From contig DHWW01000163.1 of NCBI GenBank assembly GCA_002413385.1, positions 1 to 6,256 on the forward strand: 6,256 nucleotides of DNA. The letters run 5' to 3'. The position numbers and the translations under genes were made by a program. Within the stretch, counting starts at the first letter, position 1. Each line of letters starts with the position of its first letter. A model generated the notes under the pieces. The model worked only from the letters and a program-made list of their open reading frames with translations. It was not told where the DNA came from and searched no databases. Source of the stretch: Granulicella sp. UBA5172. Lineage in GTDB: Bacteria; Acidobacteriota; Terriglobia; Terriglobales; Acidobacteriaceae. Of the stretch, positions 1 through 5,751 are shown piece after piece.

Positions 1-311
1 TGAAGAAGAACCCCTCTTCCCGCGGCTTCGCGCAGAAGCCGCTACCGGCAATCTCCAAGAGATAAAGCGACTATCATCATGCCGCTCATCTACATGAATC
101 TGTGGATTGGCTGTACACGGCATGGATATCGGCCGGCACGCTGGAGCCGGACGAGCAACAGCGGCCCCTATCCCAGACAAGTGAGCTAAAACAGCTTTAT
201 GCAGAGCACATCCAAATCGAGGAAACGATCGTGTTCCCACATGCTGTCCTGGTTTTGAACAGTGGTGCCATGGCTGCGATGGGGTCTGAGTTTAGCGCTC
301 GTCGGAAATAG
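1..311 (+). pseudogene. Hemerythrin-domain protein, C-terminal part, apparently frameshifted
   Basis: This is the 3' part of a hemerythrin HHE-domain gene whose 5' end lies outside the window. From base 2, frame 2 reads EEEPLFPRLRAEAATGNLQEIKR, which fits the E-rich segment after the second helix ligand; that frame stops at 95-97. The homology continues in frame 3, open from 66 after a stop at 63-65, with DYHHAAHLHESVDWLY and then YAEHIQIEETIVFPHA (an HxxxE iron-ligand motif), ending at the TAA of 309-311. The C-terminal pattern (AMAAMGSEFSARR) matches the end of the intact relative at 4267-4836 (KAELGREMATRR), so the natural end of the gene seems preserved. A one-base insertion or two-base deletion between about 66 and 94 explains the split. 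A GTG at 102 could in theory start a 69-residue protein, but it would lack half the fold. A sequencing error is the main alternative to true decay. Confidence 0.75.
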
Positions 312-784
312 CTCGCAAACCACGGCAGGGAATGGGACCTCAACCTCAAAACCGAATGCGCTAGCCGCCGGTTGGCATTCAATGCAAAGGTAATCCTACC
401 GGGTCGTGACAAGAGCAGTGCTCGAATGTCGGCGGGACTTCACCCCGGTGTGTCTCAGATCCACTTGCCATTAGGCGAATTGCTTTCCGTCTGCATATCC
501 CGTGTGCGCATCCATCCGTCTACGAATTGCCGGATCCGTCAACCAATCCGCAAAATGAAGCGAATCGTTTCCGAATTGTCGGATAAGTTAGAGAATCGCG
601 ATTTGGCTCTGACATCCTCGTTTTGTTTGCGTCTAAGCCTCGGACCCTGCATCTCCCGCTCGTAAGCGCTATGGGGTTTCTGTTTTGGCTAACTGCAAGT
701 TCTGGACGATGTCCCAAAGCTCCCGTGACCAAGGGAGCAGCCTCATCGAAATAGGCATCTACTGCATCGTTTGGATCTGGCGGC
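312..784. other. Stretch without a recognisable gene
   Basis: The 473 bases between the hemerythrin-like remnant and the end of the regulator gene hold only open frames without recognisable domains, good start sites or family resemblance. A six-base-pair stem-loop at 719-738 is annotated separately. The heptamer CGAATTG occurs three times at near-regular spacing (476, 523, 572); the last two copies extend to a 13-base match with one difference. The stretch may be decayed coding DNA, but no family could be named. Confidence 0.5.
719..738 (-). terminator. Possible weak terminator of the regulator gene
   Basis: GCTCCC and GGGAGC form a six-base-pair stem around an eight-base loop, 46 bases past the stop of the Crp/Fnr-type gene. 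Read on the - strand the stem is followed by only three T residues, so it is a poor intrinsic terminator. Its position between convergent genes makes a termination role plausible. Confidence 0.3.
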
Positions 785-1474
785 TCAGTGGCGAGTCTCT
801 GCATAGAGTTTAAGAGCGCGAATGTCAACAATCGTTACCGCGCGTGCTTTGACCTCAACCAATCCGTCGTGTTGAAGCCGTGCAAGAGCCCGTGAGACGA
901 CGTCTCGAACAGAGCCGATGCGAATGGCGATCTCGTGATTGGATAGAGGGAGTTTAAAAGTGGTGCGGCCCTGCTCATCCACCCCTTTGCTCTGCGCTTC
1001 TGTCAGCAGGAGAAACGCGAGCCGCTGTCCGACTTCGTGAAAAGACAGAACCTCCACGAGGCGCGCATGTTTTCTCACTCGTTCTGCCATTAATCTTAAA
1101 GCTCGTAGCGCGAAGGTCGGATGATCCAGACAGAATTGACGGATGTCGTGCTTGTCGATAAAGAGCAGTAGCGAATCTTCTTCGGTGATGGCGGATGCAG
1201 GATACGGTCCATCGTCGAAGACGGGAACATCAGCAATCGTTGCACCGGCAGTATCAACATGCATCACCTGCTCTCGGCCGTCTGTGTTGTGTTGGAAGAC
1301 ACGGACTTTTCCGCTTACAATTACGAACAACCCCTTAGCTTTTTCTCCCGAAAAGAACAGCATCTTGCCTGGCTGGAAGTGAAGTTCAACAACCTTTTGA
1401 GTAATCTGCGCGAGTTCCGTCTCGCCTAAGCCCTCAAAGAGTTTCGTACGCTGCAAAGCTGCAACTTTATCCAT
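785..1474 (-). CDS. Crp/Fnr-family transcriptional regulator
   Basis: This 229-residue protein has the full Crp/Fnr layout: an N-terminal cyclic-nucleotide-type beta-roll (about 10-115), a long dimerisation helix (about 120-145) and a C-terminal winged helix-turn-helix (about 175-215, LPLSNHEIAIRIGSVRDVVSRALARL). The recognition helix carries R190, D191, S194 and R195, matching the usual R/E-x-x-S-R contact pattern with Asp in place of Glu. The only cysteine is C115, so an FNR-type N-terminal Fe-S cluster is excluded. The cyclic-nucleotide pocket signature is degenerate (VPVFDDGPYPASA, with Pro where CRP has the phosphate-binding Arg), so cAMP binding is unlikely. DNR/NnrR-like haem or NO sensing is possible but not shown. 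ATG at 1474 is preferred to the TTG at 1477 because GGAG lies six bases before the ATG and only three before the TTG. The gene is divergent from the cupin-oxidase series and shares its upstream region, so it probably regulates that series and perhaps itself. Confidence 0.93.
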   Translation of the reverse strand: MDKVAALQRTKLFEGLGETELAQITQKVVELHFQPGKMLFFSGEKAKGLFVIVSGKVRVFQHNTDGREQVMHVDTAGATIADVPVFDDGPYPASAITEEDSLLLFIDKHDIRQFCLDHPTFALRALRLMAERVRKHARLVEVLSFHEVGQRLAFLLLTEAQSKGVDEQGRTTFKLPLSNHEIAIRIGSVRDVVSRALARLQHDGLVEVKARAVTIVDIRALKLYAETRH

Positions 1475-1480
1475 CAAGCA

Positions 1481-1484
1481 CTCC
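1481..1484 (-). promoter_or_regulatory. Ribosome binding site deciding the regulator start
   Basis: On the - strand GGAG is followed by six bases and then the ATG at 1474. The overlapping TTG at 1477 would leave only three bases, so the ATG is the better start. Confidence 0.6.
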
Positions 1485-1500
1485 GCAAATCGCCCACTGC

Positions 1501-1518
1501 CTACGACTTAAGTCATAG
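1501..1518. promoter_or_regulatory. Candidate Crp/Fnr-type operator (18-base dyad)
   Basis: CTACGACTTAAGTCATAG is an inverted repeat with eight of nine base pairs matched. Its 14-base core reads on the - strand ATGAC-TTAA-GTCGT, the same 5-4-5 architecture as the FNR/DNR box (TTGAT-N4-ATCAA) with altered edge bases. It lies between the divergent regulator and cupin genes, where an autoregulated operator would be expected. Its centre (1509.5) is 41.5 bases before a start at 1551, the start implied by the possible -10 element at 1539-1544; this is the class II activator position. Binding by the adjacent regulator is inferred. Confidence 0.6.
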
Positions 1519-1538
1519 CACATTTGGTGTGTGCGGCG

Positions 1539-1544
1539 TAACTT
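1539..1544 (+). promoter_or_regulatory. Possible -10 element of the cupin-oxidase series
   Basis: TAACTT matches the -10 consensus at three of six positions, including the important A2 and T6. No -35 hexamer is visible at the right distance, as is common for activator-dependent promoters, and the upstream dyad sits where an activator would replace it. The implied start near 1551 gives a leader of about 38 bases. Confidence 0.35.
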
Positions 1545-1588
1545 TCGGTTGAGAGCGCCTCCCAAATACACAAGAAAAGGATACTAGA

Positions 1589-2203
1589 ATGCGAACGTAC
1601 AACCTCAATGACCTCATTGAATTTGATAGCAAGTTTAATCCCAAGGTACTGATCAATGAGCCCGGCTATCGCATGGTACTCCTGAGTATGCGAGCGGGTC
1701 AGTCCATCCCAGAACACGCGACACAGGGAAAGGTCACCGTTTATACCATACGTGGTCACGTTACCTTCCACGAAGGAGGTGTCCCCCTCGAACTCCATGC
1801 TGGCGAAGTCGTCTCCGTTGAGGAAGGCGCCCTCCACCGAGTTGAGGCCCATGAAGATTCAGCCCTCTTAGTCCTTGCGACTGGAACGCCCAACGCAGCA
1901 GCGGATCATTCCGAAGAGCTCGATCTTCGTGAGATTCCGCGTCCCCAGCGTCATCCACTGATCTTTGCAAAATTCGATGCCTTAGCCGTCGGCGATTCCG
2001 TGCGGCTGCTCAACGATCATGACCCCATACCGTTGAACCGGCAATTTGACAGTATACGACCCGGACAGGCACTCTGGGAATACATTGAGCGCGGGCCCAG
2101 CCTCTTCCGAATCCGTATCCGAAGAATTGCATCTCCCACTGCTGCGGACGTTCAACTGGAGTTGCCCGCCCAGCAAGTGCAGATTGAGACCAATCGAGCG
2201 TAG
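1589..2203 (+). CDS. Cupin and DUF2249 two-domain protein
   Basis: This 204-residue protein joins an N-terminal cupin (about 1-100) to a C-terminal DUF2249 domain (about 111-180). In the cupin, GQSIPEH and the GHVTF turn match motif 1, and [12 protein letters not shown] matches motif 2. Of the usual metal ligands H43 and H83 remain, but the second His and the Glu of motif 1 are replaced by T45 and V49, so a standard Mn/Fe/Zn site is uncertain. The second domain shows the DUF2249 signature: [19 protein letters not shown], a central NDHDPIPL (142-149) and a hydrophobic [15 protein letters not shown] strand. DUF2249 is often found near or fused to hemerythrin and nitrogen-oxide genes, which fits this neighbourhood. 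Its biochemical role is unknown. AAAAGGA about seven bases before the ATG supports the start. It is the first gene of the + strand series, 43 bases before the oxidase subunit. Confidence 0.9.
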   Translation: MRTYNLNDLIEFDSKFNPKVLINEPGYRMVLLSMRAGQSIPEHATQGKVTVYTIRGHVTFHEGGVPLELHAGEVVSVEEGALHRVEAHEDSALLVLATGTPNAAADHSEELDLREIPRPQRHPLIFAKFDALAVGDSVRLLNDHDPIPLNRQFDSIRPGQALWEYIERGPSLFRIRIRRIASPTAADVQLELPAQQVQIETNRA

Positions 2204-2236
2204 CGATACGCGTCCCGGCGTCTGTGGACGCAACAT

Positions 2237-2240
2237 GAGG
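2237..2240 (+). promoter_or_regulatory. Ribosome binding site deciding the oxidase start
   Basis: GAGG precedes the ATG at 2247 by six bases. The in-frame ATGs at 2235 and 2256 have weaker or badly spaced signals, so 2247 is chosen. Confidence 0.55.
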
Positions 2241-2246
2241 AACACG

Positions 2247-3884
2247 ATGGCCATAATGCCAGCAGTACTCCCGATCTTTCCAAAGAGAAGTTATTTGAAC
2301 AGCGAACATGGCATTAAGTCATGGCTGTTGACGCAGGACCACAAACGCATCGCTCTCCTCTACGTGTTCGCGACAAGTTTCTTTTTCATCATTGGTGGCA
2401 CGATGGCCGCGTTGATACGGCTGAATCTGCTGACACCCGGTGGCGAGCTTGTGTCGGCGGATACATACAACAAGATGTTCTCAATCCACGGAATCATCAT
2501 GGTCTTCTTCTTCCTGGTGCCGGTAGCACCAGCGGTGCTGGGGAATTTCCTGATACCTCTTATGATCGGGGCCAGGGATGTTGCCTTTCCGAAGCTCAAT
2601 CTCCTGAGCTGGTACCTGTTTATCATCGGCGGCAGCTTAGAGCTGTATATGATGATTTTTGGCGGCGTGGATGCGGGCTGGACGTTTACCACGCCATTGA
2701 GCACGCACTATCTGAACAGTAACGTCGTCAGCGCTGCGATGGGCATCTTTGTCGCTGGTTTCTCCTCCATCCTGACGGGAGTCAACTTCATCGTCACCAT
2801 CCACCGGTTGCGCGCTCCAGGAATGACCTGGTTCCGATTGCCGCTCTTCATCTGGTCTTATTACGCGGCATCCATTATCTTCGTTCTGGCAACGCCAGTG
2901 ATCGCCATATCCATGGTGCTTATTGTGCTTGAACGCGTCGCAGGAATTGGCATCTTCGATCCGCAGGTAGGTGGTGATCCGCTCCTGTTTCAACATCTTT
3001 TCTGGTTCTACTCCCATCCTGCGGTTTATGTGATGATCCTACCGGGAATGGGAATCATGTCGGAGGTAATCGCATGTTTTTCCAGGAAGCGTGTGTTTGG
3101 ATATACGGCCGTCGCATTTTCATCGGTCGGGATCGCAGTGTTCAGTTTCTTCGTCTGGGCCCATCACATGTTCATCATGGGTATATCAAACTATTCAGCC
3201 TTGGTGTTTTCGTTGATGAGCATGCTGGTCGCCATACCTTCTGCAATCAAGGTCTTCAACTGGTCCTTCACCATGCAGAAAGGCTCCATAACATTTGATA
3301 CGCCCATGTTATACGCCTTCAGCTTCATCGGGCTTTTCACCATAGGGGGTCTGACTGGGGTCATGCTCGCATCGTTAGGCATGGACATTCATCTGACGGA
3401 GACCTATTTCATCGTGGCTCACTTCCACTATGTCATGGTAGGCGGCATGGTGAGTGGCTATATGGCCGGCCTGCACTTCTGGTGGCCGAAGATAACGGGC
3501 AGGAAGTATTCAGAGCAACTGGGTAGGCTGGCAGCATCTATCCTGTTTATTGGCTTCAATCTCACCTTTTTCCCTCAGTTCATTCTTGGCTATCTTGGGA
3601 TGCCGCGACGCTATCATTCGTATCCTCCGGAGTTTCAGGTACTCAACGTTCTCTCCACCGCTGGAGCCTCAGTTTTAGCCATCGGTTATTTGTTGCCAGC
3701 GGTCTATCTTCTTTGGTCCTTGAAGTATGGCGAAGTTGCGGGGAATAATCCCTGGCGCGCGGCAGGATTGGAATGGACGACGCAATCGCCGCCCCTTACA
3801 GAGAATTTTCTCGAAGTCCCGATAGTCACAGAAGAAGCCTATAACTATGGGAAAATCGACAGTCCAGTCGTGGTGCCCAGTTGA
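2247..3884 (+). CDS. Haem-copper oxidase subunit I, A2-like (cytochrome c oxidase type)
   Basis: This 545-residue, roughly twelve-helix membrane protein is the catalytic subunit of a haem-copper oxidase, the family that reduces O2 to water and pumps protons. All ligands are visible: H81 (SIHG) and H394 for the low-spin haem, H392 (AHFHYVM) for the high-spin haem, and H257, H306 and H307 for CuB. Y261, in HPAVY, is the expected cross-linked tyrosine, which argues for O2 reduction rather than typical NO reductase chemistry. The A1-type Glu of the HPEVY motif is replaced by Ala, and Y255-S256 precede H257, the YSHP pattern of A2-type oxidases such as caa3 enzymes. D111 (D-channel entrance), S332 and K335 (K-channel; IPSAIKVF) and R454-R455 (haem propionate contacts) are present. 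No subunit II, subunit III or assembly gene is in the window, and a ferredoxin gene follows 100 bases downstream. The frame stays open back into the cupin gene; ATG 2247 was chosen for its GAGG. Confidence 0.95.
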   Translation: MAIMPAVLPIFPKRSYLNSEHGIKSWLLTQDHKRIALLYVFATSFFFIIGGTMAALIRLNLLTPGGELVSADTYNKMFSIHGIIMVFFFLVPVAPAVLGNFLIPLMIGARDVAFPKLNLLSWYLFIIGGSLELYMMIFGGVDAGWTFTTPLSTHYLNSNVVSAAMGIFVAGFSSILTGVNFIVTIHRLRAPGMTWFRLPLFIWSYYAASIIFVLATPVIAISMVLIVLERVAGIGIFDPQVGGDPLLFQHLFWFYSHPAVYVMILPGMGIMSEVIACFSRKRVFGYTAVAFSSVGIAVFSFFVWAHHMFIMGISNYSALVFSLMSMLVAIPSAIKVFNWSFTMQKGSITFDTPMLYAFSFIGLFTIGGLTGVMLASLGMDIHLTETYFIVAHFHYVMVGGMVSGYMAGLHFWWPKITGRKYSEQLGRLAASILFIGFNLTFFPQFILGYLGMPRRYHSYPPEFQVLNVLSTAGASVLAIGYLLPAVYLLWSLKYGEVAGNNPWRAAGLEWTTQSPPLTENFLEVPIVTEEAYNYGKIDSPVVVPS

Positions 3885-3984
3885 ATTCCTTCAGTCGCAC
3901 GGACGTCCTGCAGGCGAACGCTCGGAGTTTCTAGTTCCTTCAACCAAATGCAACTTGAGCCGCGGGTGAGAGAAGGAGTGCATC

Positions 3985-4266
3985 ATGGCATACGTAATTG
4001 CTGAGCCGTGCATCGGGGTAAAAGATACCGCATGCGTCGATGCCTGCCCGGTAGACTGCATCCATCCGAAAAAAGACGAGTCCGATTTTGGGTCGACCAC
4101 GATGCTCTATATCAATCCAGTGGAATGTATCGATTGTGGAGCGTGTGTTCCAGTGTGCCCGGTAAGCGCGATTTATGCGGAAGGCGACCTGCCCCAGAAG
4201 TGGGACTCCTATTTACAAATCAATGCCGAACACTATTTGAAGTCCGCACCGGGGAAAGAGGTCTAG
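3985..4266 (+). CDS. 7Fe-type ferredoxin ([3Fe-4S][4Fe-4S])
   Basis: This 93-residue soluble electron carrier has two cluster-binding segments. The first has C9, C17, C21 and C25 (EPCIGVKDTACVDACPVDC); the second has C48, C51, C54 and C58 (ECIDCGACVPVCP). By comparison with Azotobacter FdI, C9, C17 and C58 should hold a [3Fe-4S] cluster and C21, C48, C51 and C54 a [4Fe-4S] cluster, with C25 free. V12 stands where an extra Cys would be needed for a second 4Fe site, so 7Fe is favoured over 8Fe. The acidic segment and the tail DLPQKWDSYLQIN are typical of this class. GAAGGAG lies six bases before the ATG, a strong ribosome site. The stop is immediately followed by the ATG of a hemerythrin-domain protein, which suggests coupled expression and perhaps electron transfer between the two. 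The 100 bases upstream show no convincing terminator or promoter, so co-transcription with the oxidase is likely. Confidence 0.95.
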   Translation: MAYVIAEPCIGVKDTACVDACPVDCIHPKKDESDFGSTTMLYINPVECIDCGACVPVCPVSAIYAEGDLPQKWDSYLQINAEHYLKSAPGKEV

Positions 4267-4836
4267 ATGTTCACGCAGATAGGAGCCAAGCCCGAGAGCG
4301 ACTTTTCAGAACCTCTCGGGATGTTAAGCGACTGTCACAAGCGCATTCAATACTTTTTGCGCGACCTCGTCCGGTTATCCGAGGAGGCGACGCAGCTTGA
4401 TCCGGCTCAGCGAGTTGCCCTGGAAAGAGCGCTTCGCTATTTCAGGGAGAGCGGCCCCAGGCATACAGCCGACGAAGAGGAGTCTTTGTTTCCGCGTCTG
4501 CGAGCGATGAAGGATGAGCGTCTGAACGAGGCATTTGTGAAGATTGAGGAATTGGAGGCAGACCACAAGCGCGCGAATGAAGCTCACAGCGCCGTTGACG
4601 CAATCGGAGTTCGCTGGCTGGCCGATAAAGCAATCGACGCAGAAGCCGCTGCGCGTTTGAAGGCACAATTACAGAAATTGTCTGAAATCTACGAACACCA
4701 CCTGGCAGTTGAAGATTCTGAGATCTTCCCAACTGCTGCTGCGCTGCTCTCCGCAGACGATAAAGCAGAACTGGGACGGGAGATGGCAACGCGGCGCGGC
4801 CTATCTGCGGACATCGTAAAGGCTGCATTGCACTAG
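4267..4836 (+). CDS. Hemerythrin HHE-domain protein
   Basis: This 189-residue protein is a four-helix hemerythrin-like domain expected to bind a di-iron site. Candidate ligands appear in order: H24 (LSDCHKRI), H66 and E70 (RHTADEEESLFPRL), H100 and H107 (ADHKRANEAH), and H145 and E149 (EHHLAVEDSEIFP). Such proteins bind O2, NO or redox signals, or protect iron; this one has no membrane segment and should be cytoplasmic. The ATG directly follows the ferredoxin TAG, and GAGG inside the ferredoxin end lies five bases before it, so translation is probably coupled. It is related to the broken copy at 1-311, with matching E-rich (EEESLFPRLRA) and C-terminal (ELGREMATRR) segments. It lacks the N-terminal DUF542 domain of the RIC/ScdA repair proteins. 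The precise substrate cannot be read from the sequence. Confidence 0.92.
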   Translation: MFTQIGAKPESDFSEPLGMLSDCHKRIQYFLRDLVRLSEEATQLDPAQRVALERALRYFRESGPRHTADEEESLFPRLRAMKDERLNEAFVKIEELEADHKRANEAHSAVDAIGVRWLADKAIDAEAAARLKAQLQKLSEIYEHHLAVEDSEIFPTAAALLSADDKAELGREMATRRGLSADIVKAALH

Positions 4837-4865
4837 GGCGGTACAACCCGGCGAGCGGCGCTATC

Positions 4866-4872
4866 GAGGTGA
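4866..4872 (+). promoter_or_regulatory. Ribosome binding site deciding a TTG start
   Basis: GAGGTGA ends four bases before a TTG at 4877. No ATG or GTG lies in frame near the N-terminus of the methyltransferase (the first internal Met is residue 102), so this site supports the TTG. Confidence 0.55.
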
Positions 4873-4876
4873 AGAC

Positions 4877-5473
4877 TTGAACCGGTTCCATCGCATTCTT
4901 TGCGGCTCAGCATTCTGGAAACGCAAACTTGAGAGAGACATCTTTCCCTGGGTGTTACAAGGTACCCCACTTGGGGACGAAGTCCTTGAAATTGGGCCGG
5001 GCCCCGGACTGACCACCGATTTGTTGCGAGCGCGTGTAGCGAAGCTGACGACTCTGGAAGCTGATCGTGAGCTCGCAAGGACGCTGTCCCGGCGTTTGGT
5101 AGGGACCAATGTGACGGTAGTCCTGCAAGACACGACCGAAATGCAGCTTCCCGACTCTTGCTTCACAAGCGCGGTCTGCATGACGATGCTTCATCACGTG
5201 CCGTCAACCGATCTTCAAAACAGGTTGCTTGCAGAGGTTGCGCGCGTTCTGCGCCCAGGTGCTGTCTTTGTAGGATGCGATAGGATCTTCCGGTCCCGAT
5301 TTGATTTGACCCACTTATTCGACACGAAGATGCCGGTTCCTCCCAAATCTCTGGATGGACGGCTTTGGTCGGCTGGGTTCGAGAGGATCGAGGTTGAAGT
5401 CCGCCAATATGATTTCCGGTTTATGGCGTGGAAACCTGCTCGTGCAAATGCGCCGGGGGAACTATCAGCGTAA
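4877..5473 (+). CDS. Class I SAM-dependent methyltransferase
   Basis: This 198-residue protein has a Rossmann-type methyltransferase core. Motif I is VLEIGPGPGLTT (E38, glycines 40-44). The acidic residue ending strand 2, expected to hold the ribose hydroxyls of SAM, is E61 in LEAD. D85 in QDTTEMQLPD fits the adenine contact, and CMTMLHHV followed by ARVLRPGAVFVG matches the later strands of UbiE-like enzymes. The N-terminal segment (NRFHRILCGSAFWKRKLERDIFPWVL) and the short C-terminus give a compact enzyme of unknown substrate. It probably starts at TTG 4877, behind GAGGTGA. It lies 40 bases after the hemerythrin-domain gene and is probably co-transcribed. A link to gas or iron metabolism comes only from position; quinone, lipid or small-molecule methylation are equally possible. 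Confidence 0.88.
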   Translation: MNRFHRILCGSAFWKRKLERDIFPWVLQGTPLGDEVLEIGPGPGLTTDLLRARVAKLTTLEADRELARTLSRRLVGTNVTVVLQDTTEMQLPDSCFTSAVCMTMLHHVPSTDLQNRLLAEVARVLRPGAVFVGCDRIFRSRFDLTHLFDTKMPVPPKSLDGRLWSAGFERIEVEVRQYDFRFMAWKPARANAPGELSA

Positions 5474-5671
5474 CGCCGAGGTTCAGCGCAAAGAGAATGA
5501 CGGCGGCCAACTCAAGAAACGCGGAAACCGTTGCTGCAATCAGTACAGAACTCGAGTTCCACCTCTTTTGGGAAGAGACGATTCTCTTCCCGTATATCTC
5601 ACTATTCCAAAAGGGAGAACCCCCGGCTTTGCCGGAGGATACTTACTCCCCCGAGTTCTTGAGCTCACCCC

Positions 5672-5685
5672 GGACACGTGTGTCC
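5672..5685. repeat. 14-base palindrome
   Basis: GGACAC-GT-GTGTCC is a perfect inverted repeat with a two-base centre, at the end of the hemerythrin-like remnant and upstream of the DUF488 gene. It could be an operator or part of a transcript hairpin. Chance occurrence is possible. Confidence 0.4.
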
Positions 5686-5710
5686 CAACGTTCTGAAGGA
5701 GATCGTTGGG
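5684..5710. repeat. Stem-loop upstream of the DUF488 gene
   Basis: CCCAACG and CGTTGGG can form a seven-base-pair stem around a 13-base loop that contains AAGGAG. It overlaps the preceding palindrome by two bases, so the two structures would compete. No T-run follows (TTGCGG), so it is not a standard intrinsic terminator. Confidence 0.45.
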
Positions 5711-5751
5711 TTGCGGCTTAGTATTGGACCATAGAGATTGGGATGTGACGG

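Larger units (their letters stand above)
5474..5721 (+). pseudogene. Hemerythrin/RIC-like C-terminal remnant
   Basis: Frame 1 encodes NAETVAAISTELEFHLFWEETILFPYI, then a proline-rich segment GEPPALPED, and stops at 5719-5721. The HLFWEE piece is an HxxxE di-iron ligand motif (His codon at 5560) followed by the ILFPYI helix, and the short linker with prolines resembles the middle of RIC/YtfE/ScdA-type iron-centre repair proteins, after the third helix. The preceding helices, any N-terminal DUF542 domain and the final helix are missing. The frame is open upstream only by running into the methyltransferase gene, with no good start or ribosome site. I read it as a decayed fragment. A plain hemerythrin-domain origin is the alternative, and a short expressed protein cannot be ruled out. 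Confidence 0.6.

Noticed and set aside
102..311. Independent 69-residue gene with a GTG start
   Set aside because: It is the tail of a larger hemerythrin domain whose earlier part continues upstream in another frame, and no ribosome site precedes the GTG.
372..665. 97-codon open frame on the + strand
   Set aside because: No recognisable domain and no ribosome site; the composition looks like a chance frame.
520..831. 103-codon open frame on the - strand overlapping the end of the regulator gene
   Set aside because: It begins inside the regulator's coding end, has no recognisable family and no independent start signal.
2046..2246. Longer N-terminus for the oxidase subunit, starting inside the cupin gene
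   Set aside because: The extra residues lack oxidase homology and overlap cupin-DUF2249 coding sequence; the ATG at 2247 has a well spaced GAGG.
2247..3884. Identification as a nitric oxide reductase subunit
   Set aside because: The cross-linked Tyr (Y261) and oxygen-reductase channel residues are present; known NO reductases replace this Tyr. NO activity remains only a hypothesis from context.
5616..5628. CCGGC-TTT-GCCGG hairpin as a terminator
   Set aside because: Only five base pairs and no following T-run; it lies inside the remnant's coding frame.
5355..5696. 113-codon open frame overlapping the methyltransferase end
   Set aside because: It is out of frame with the methyltransferase and the hemerythrin-like remnant and shows no domain.
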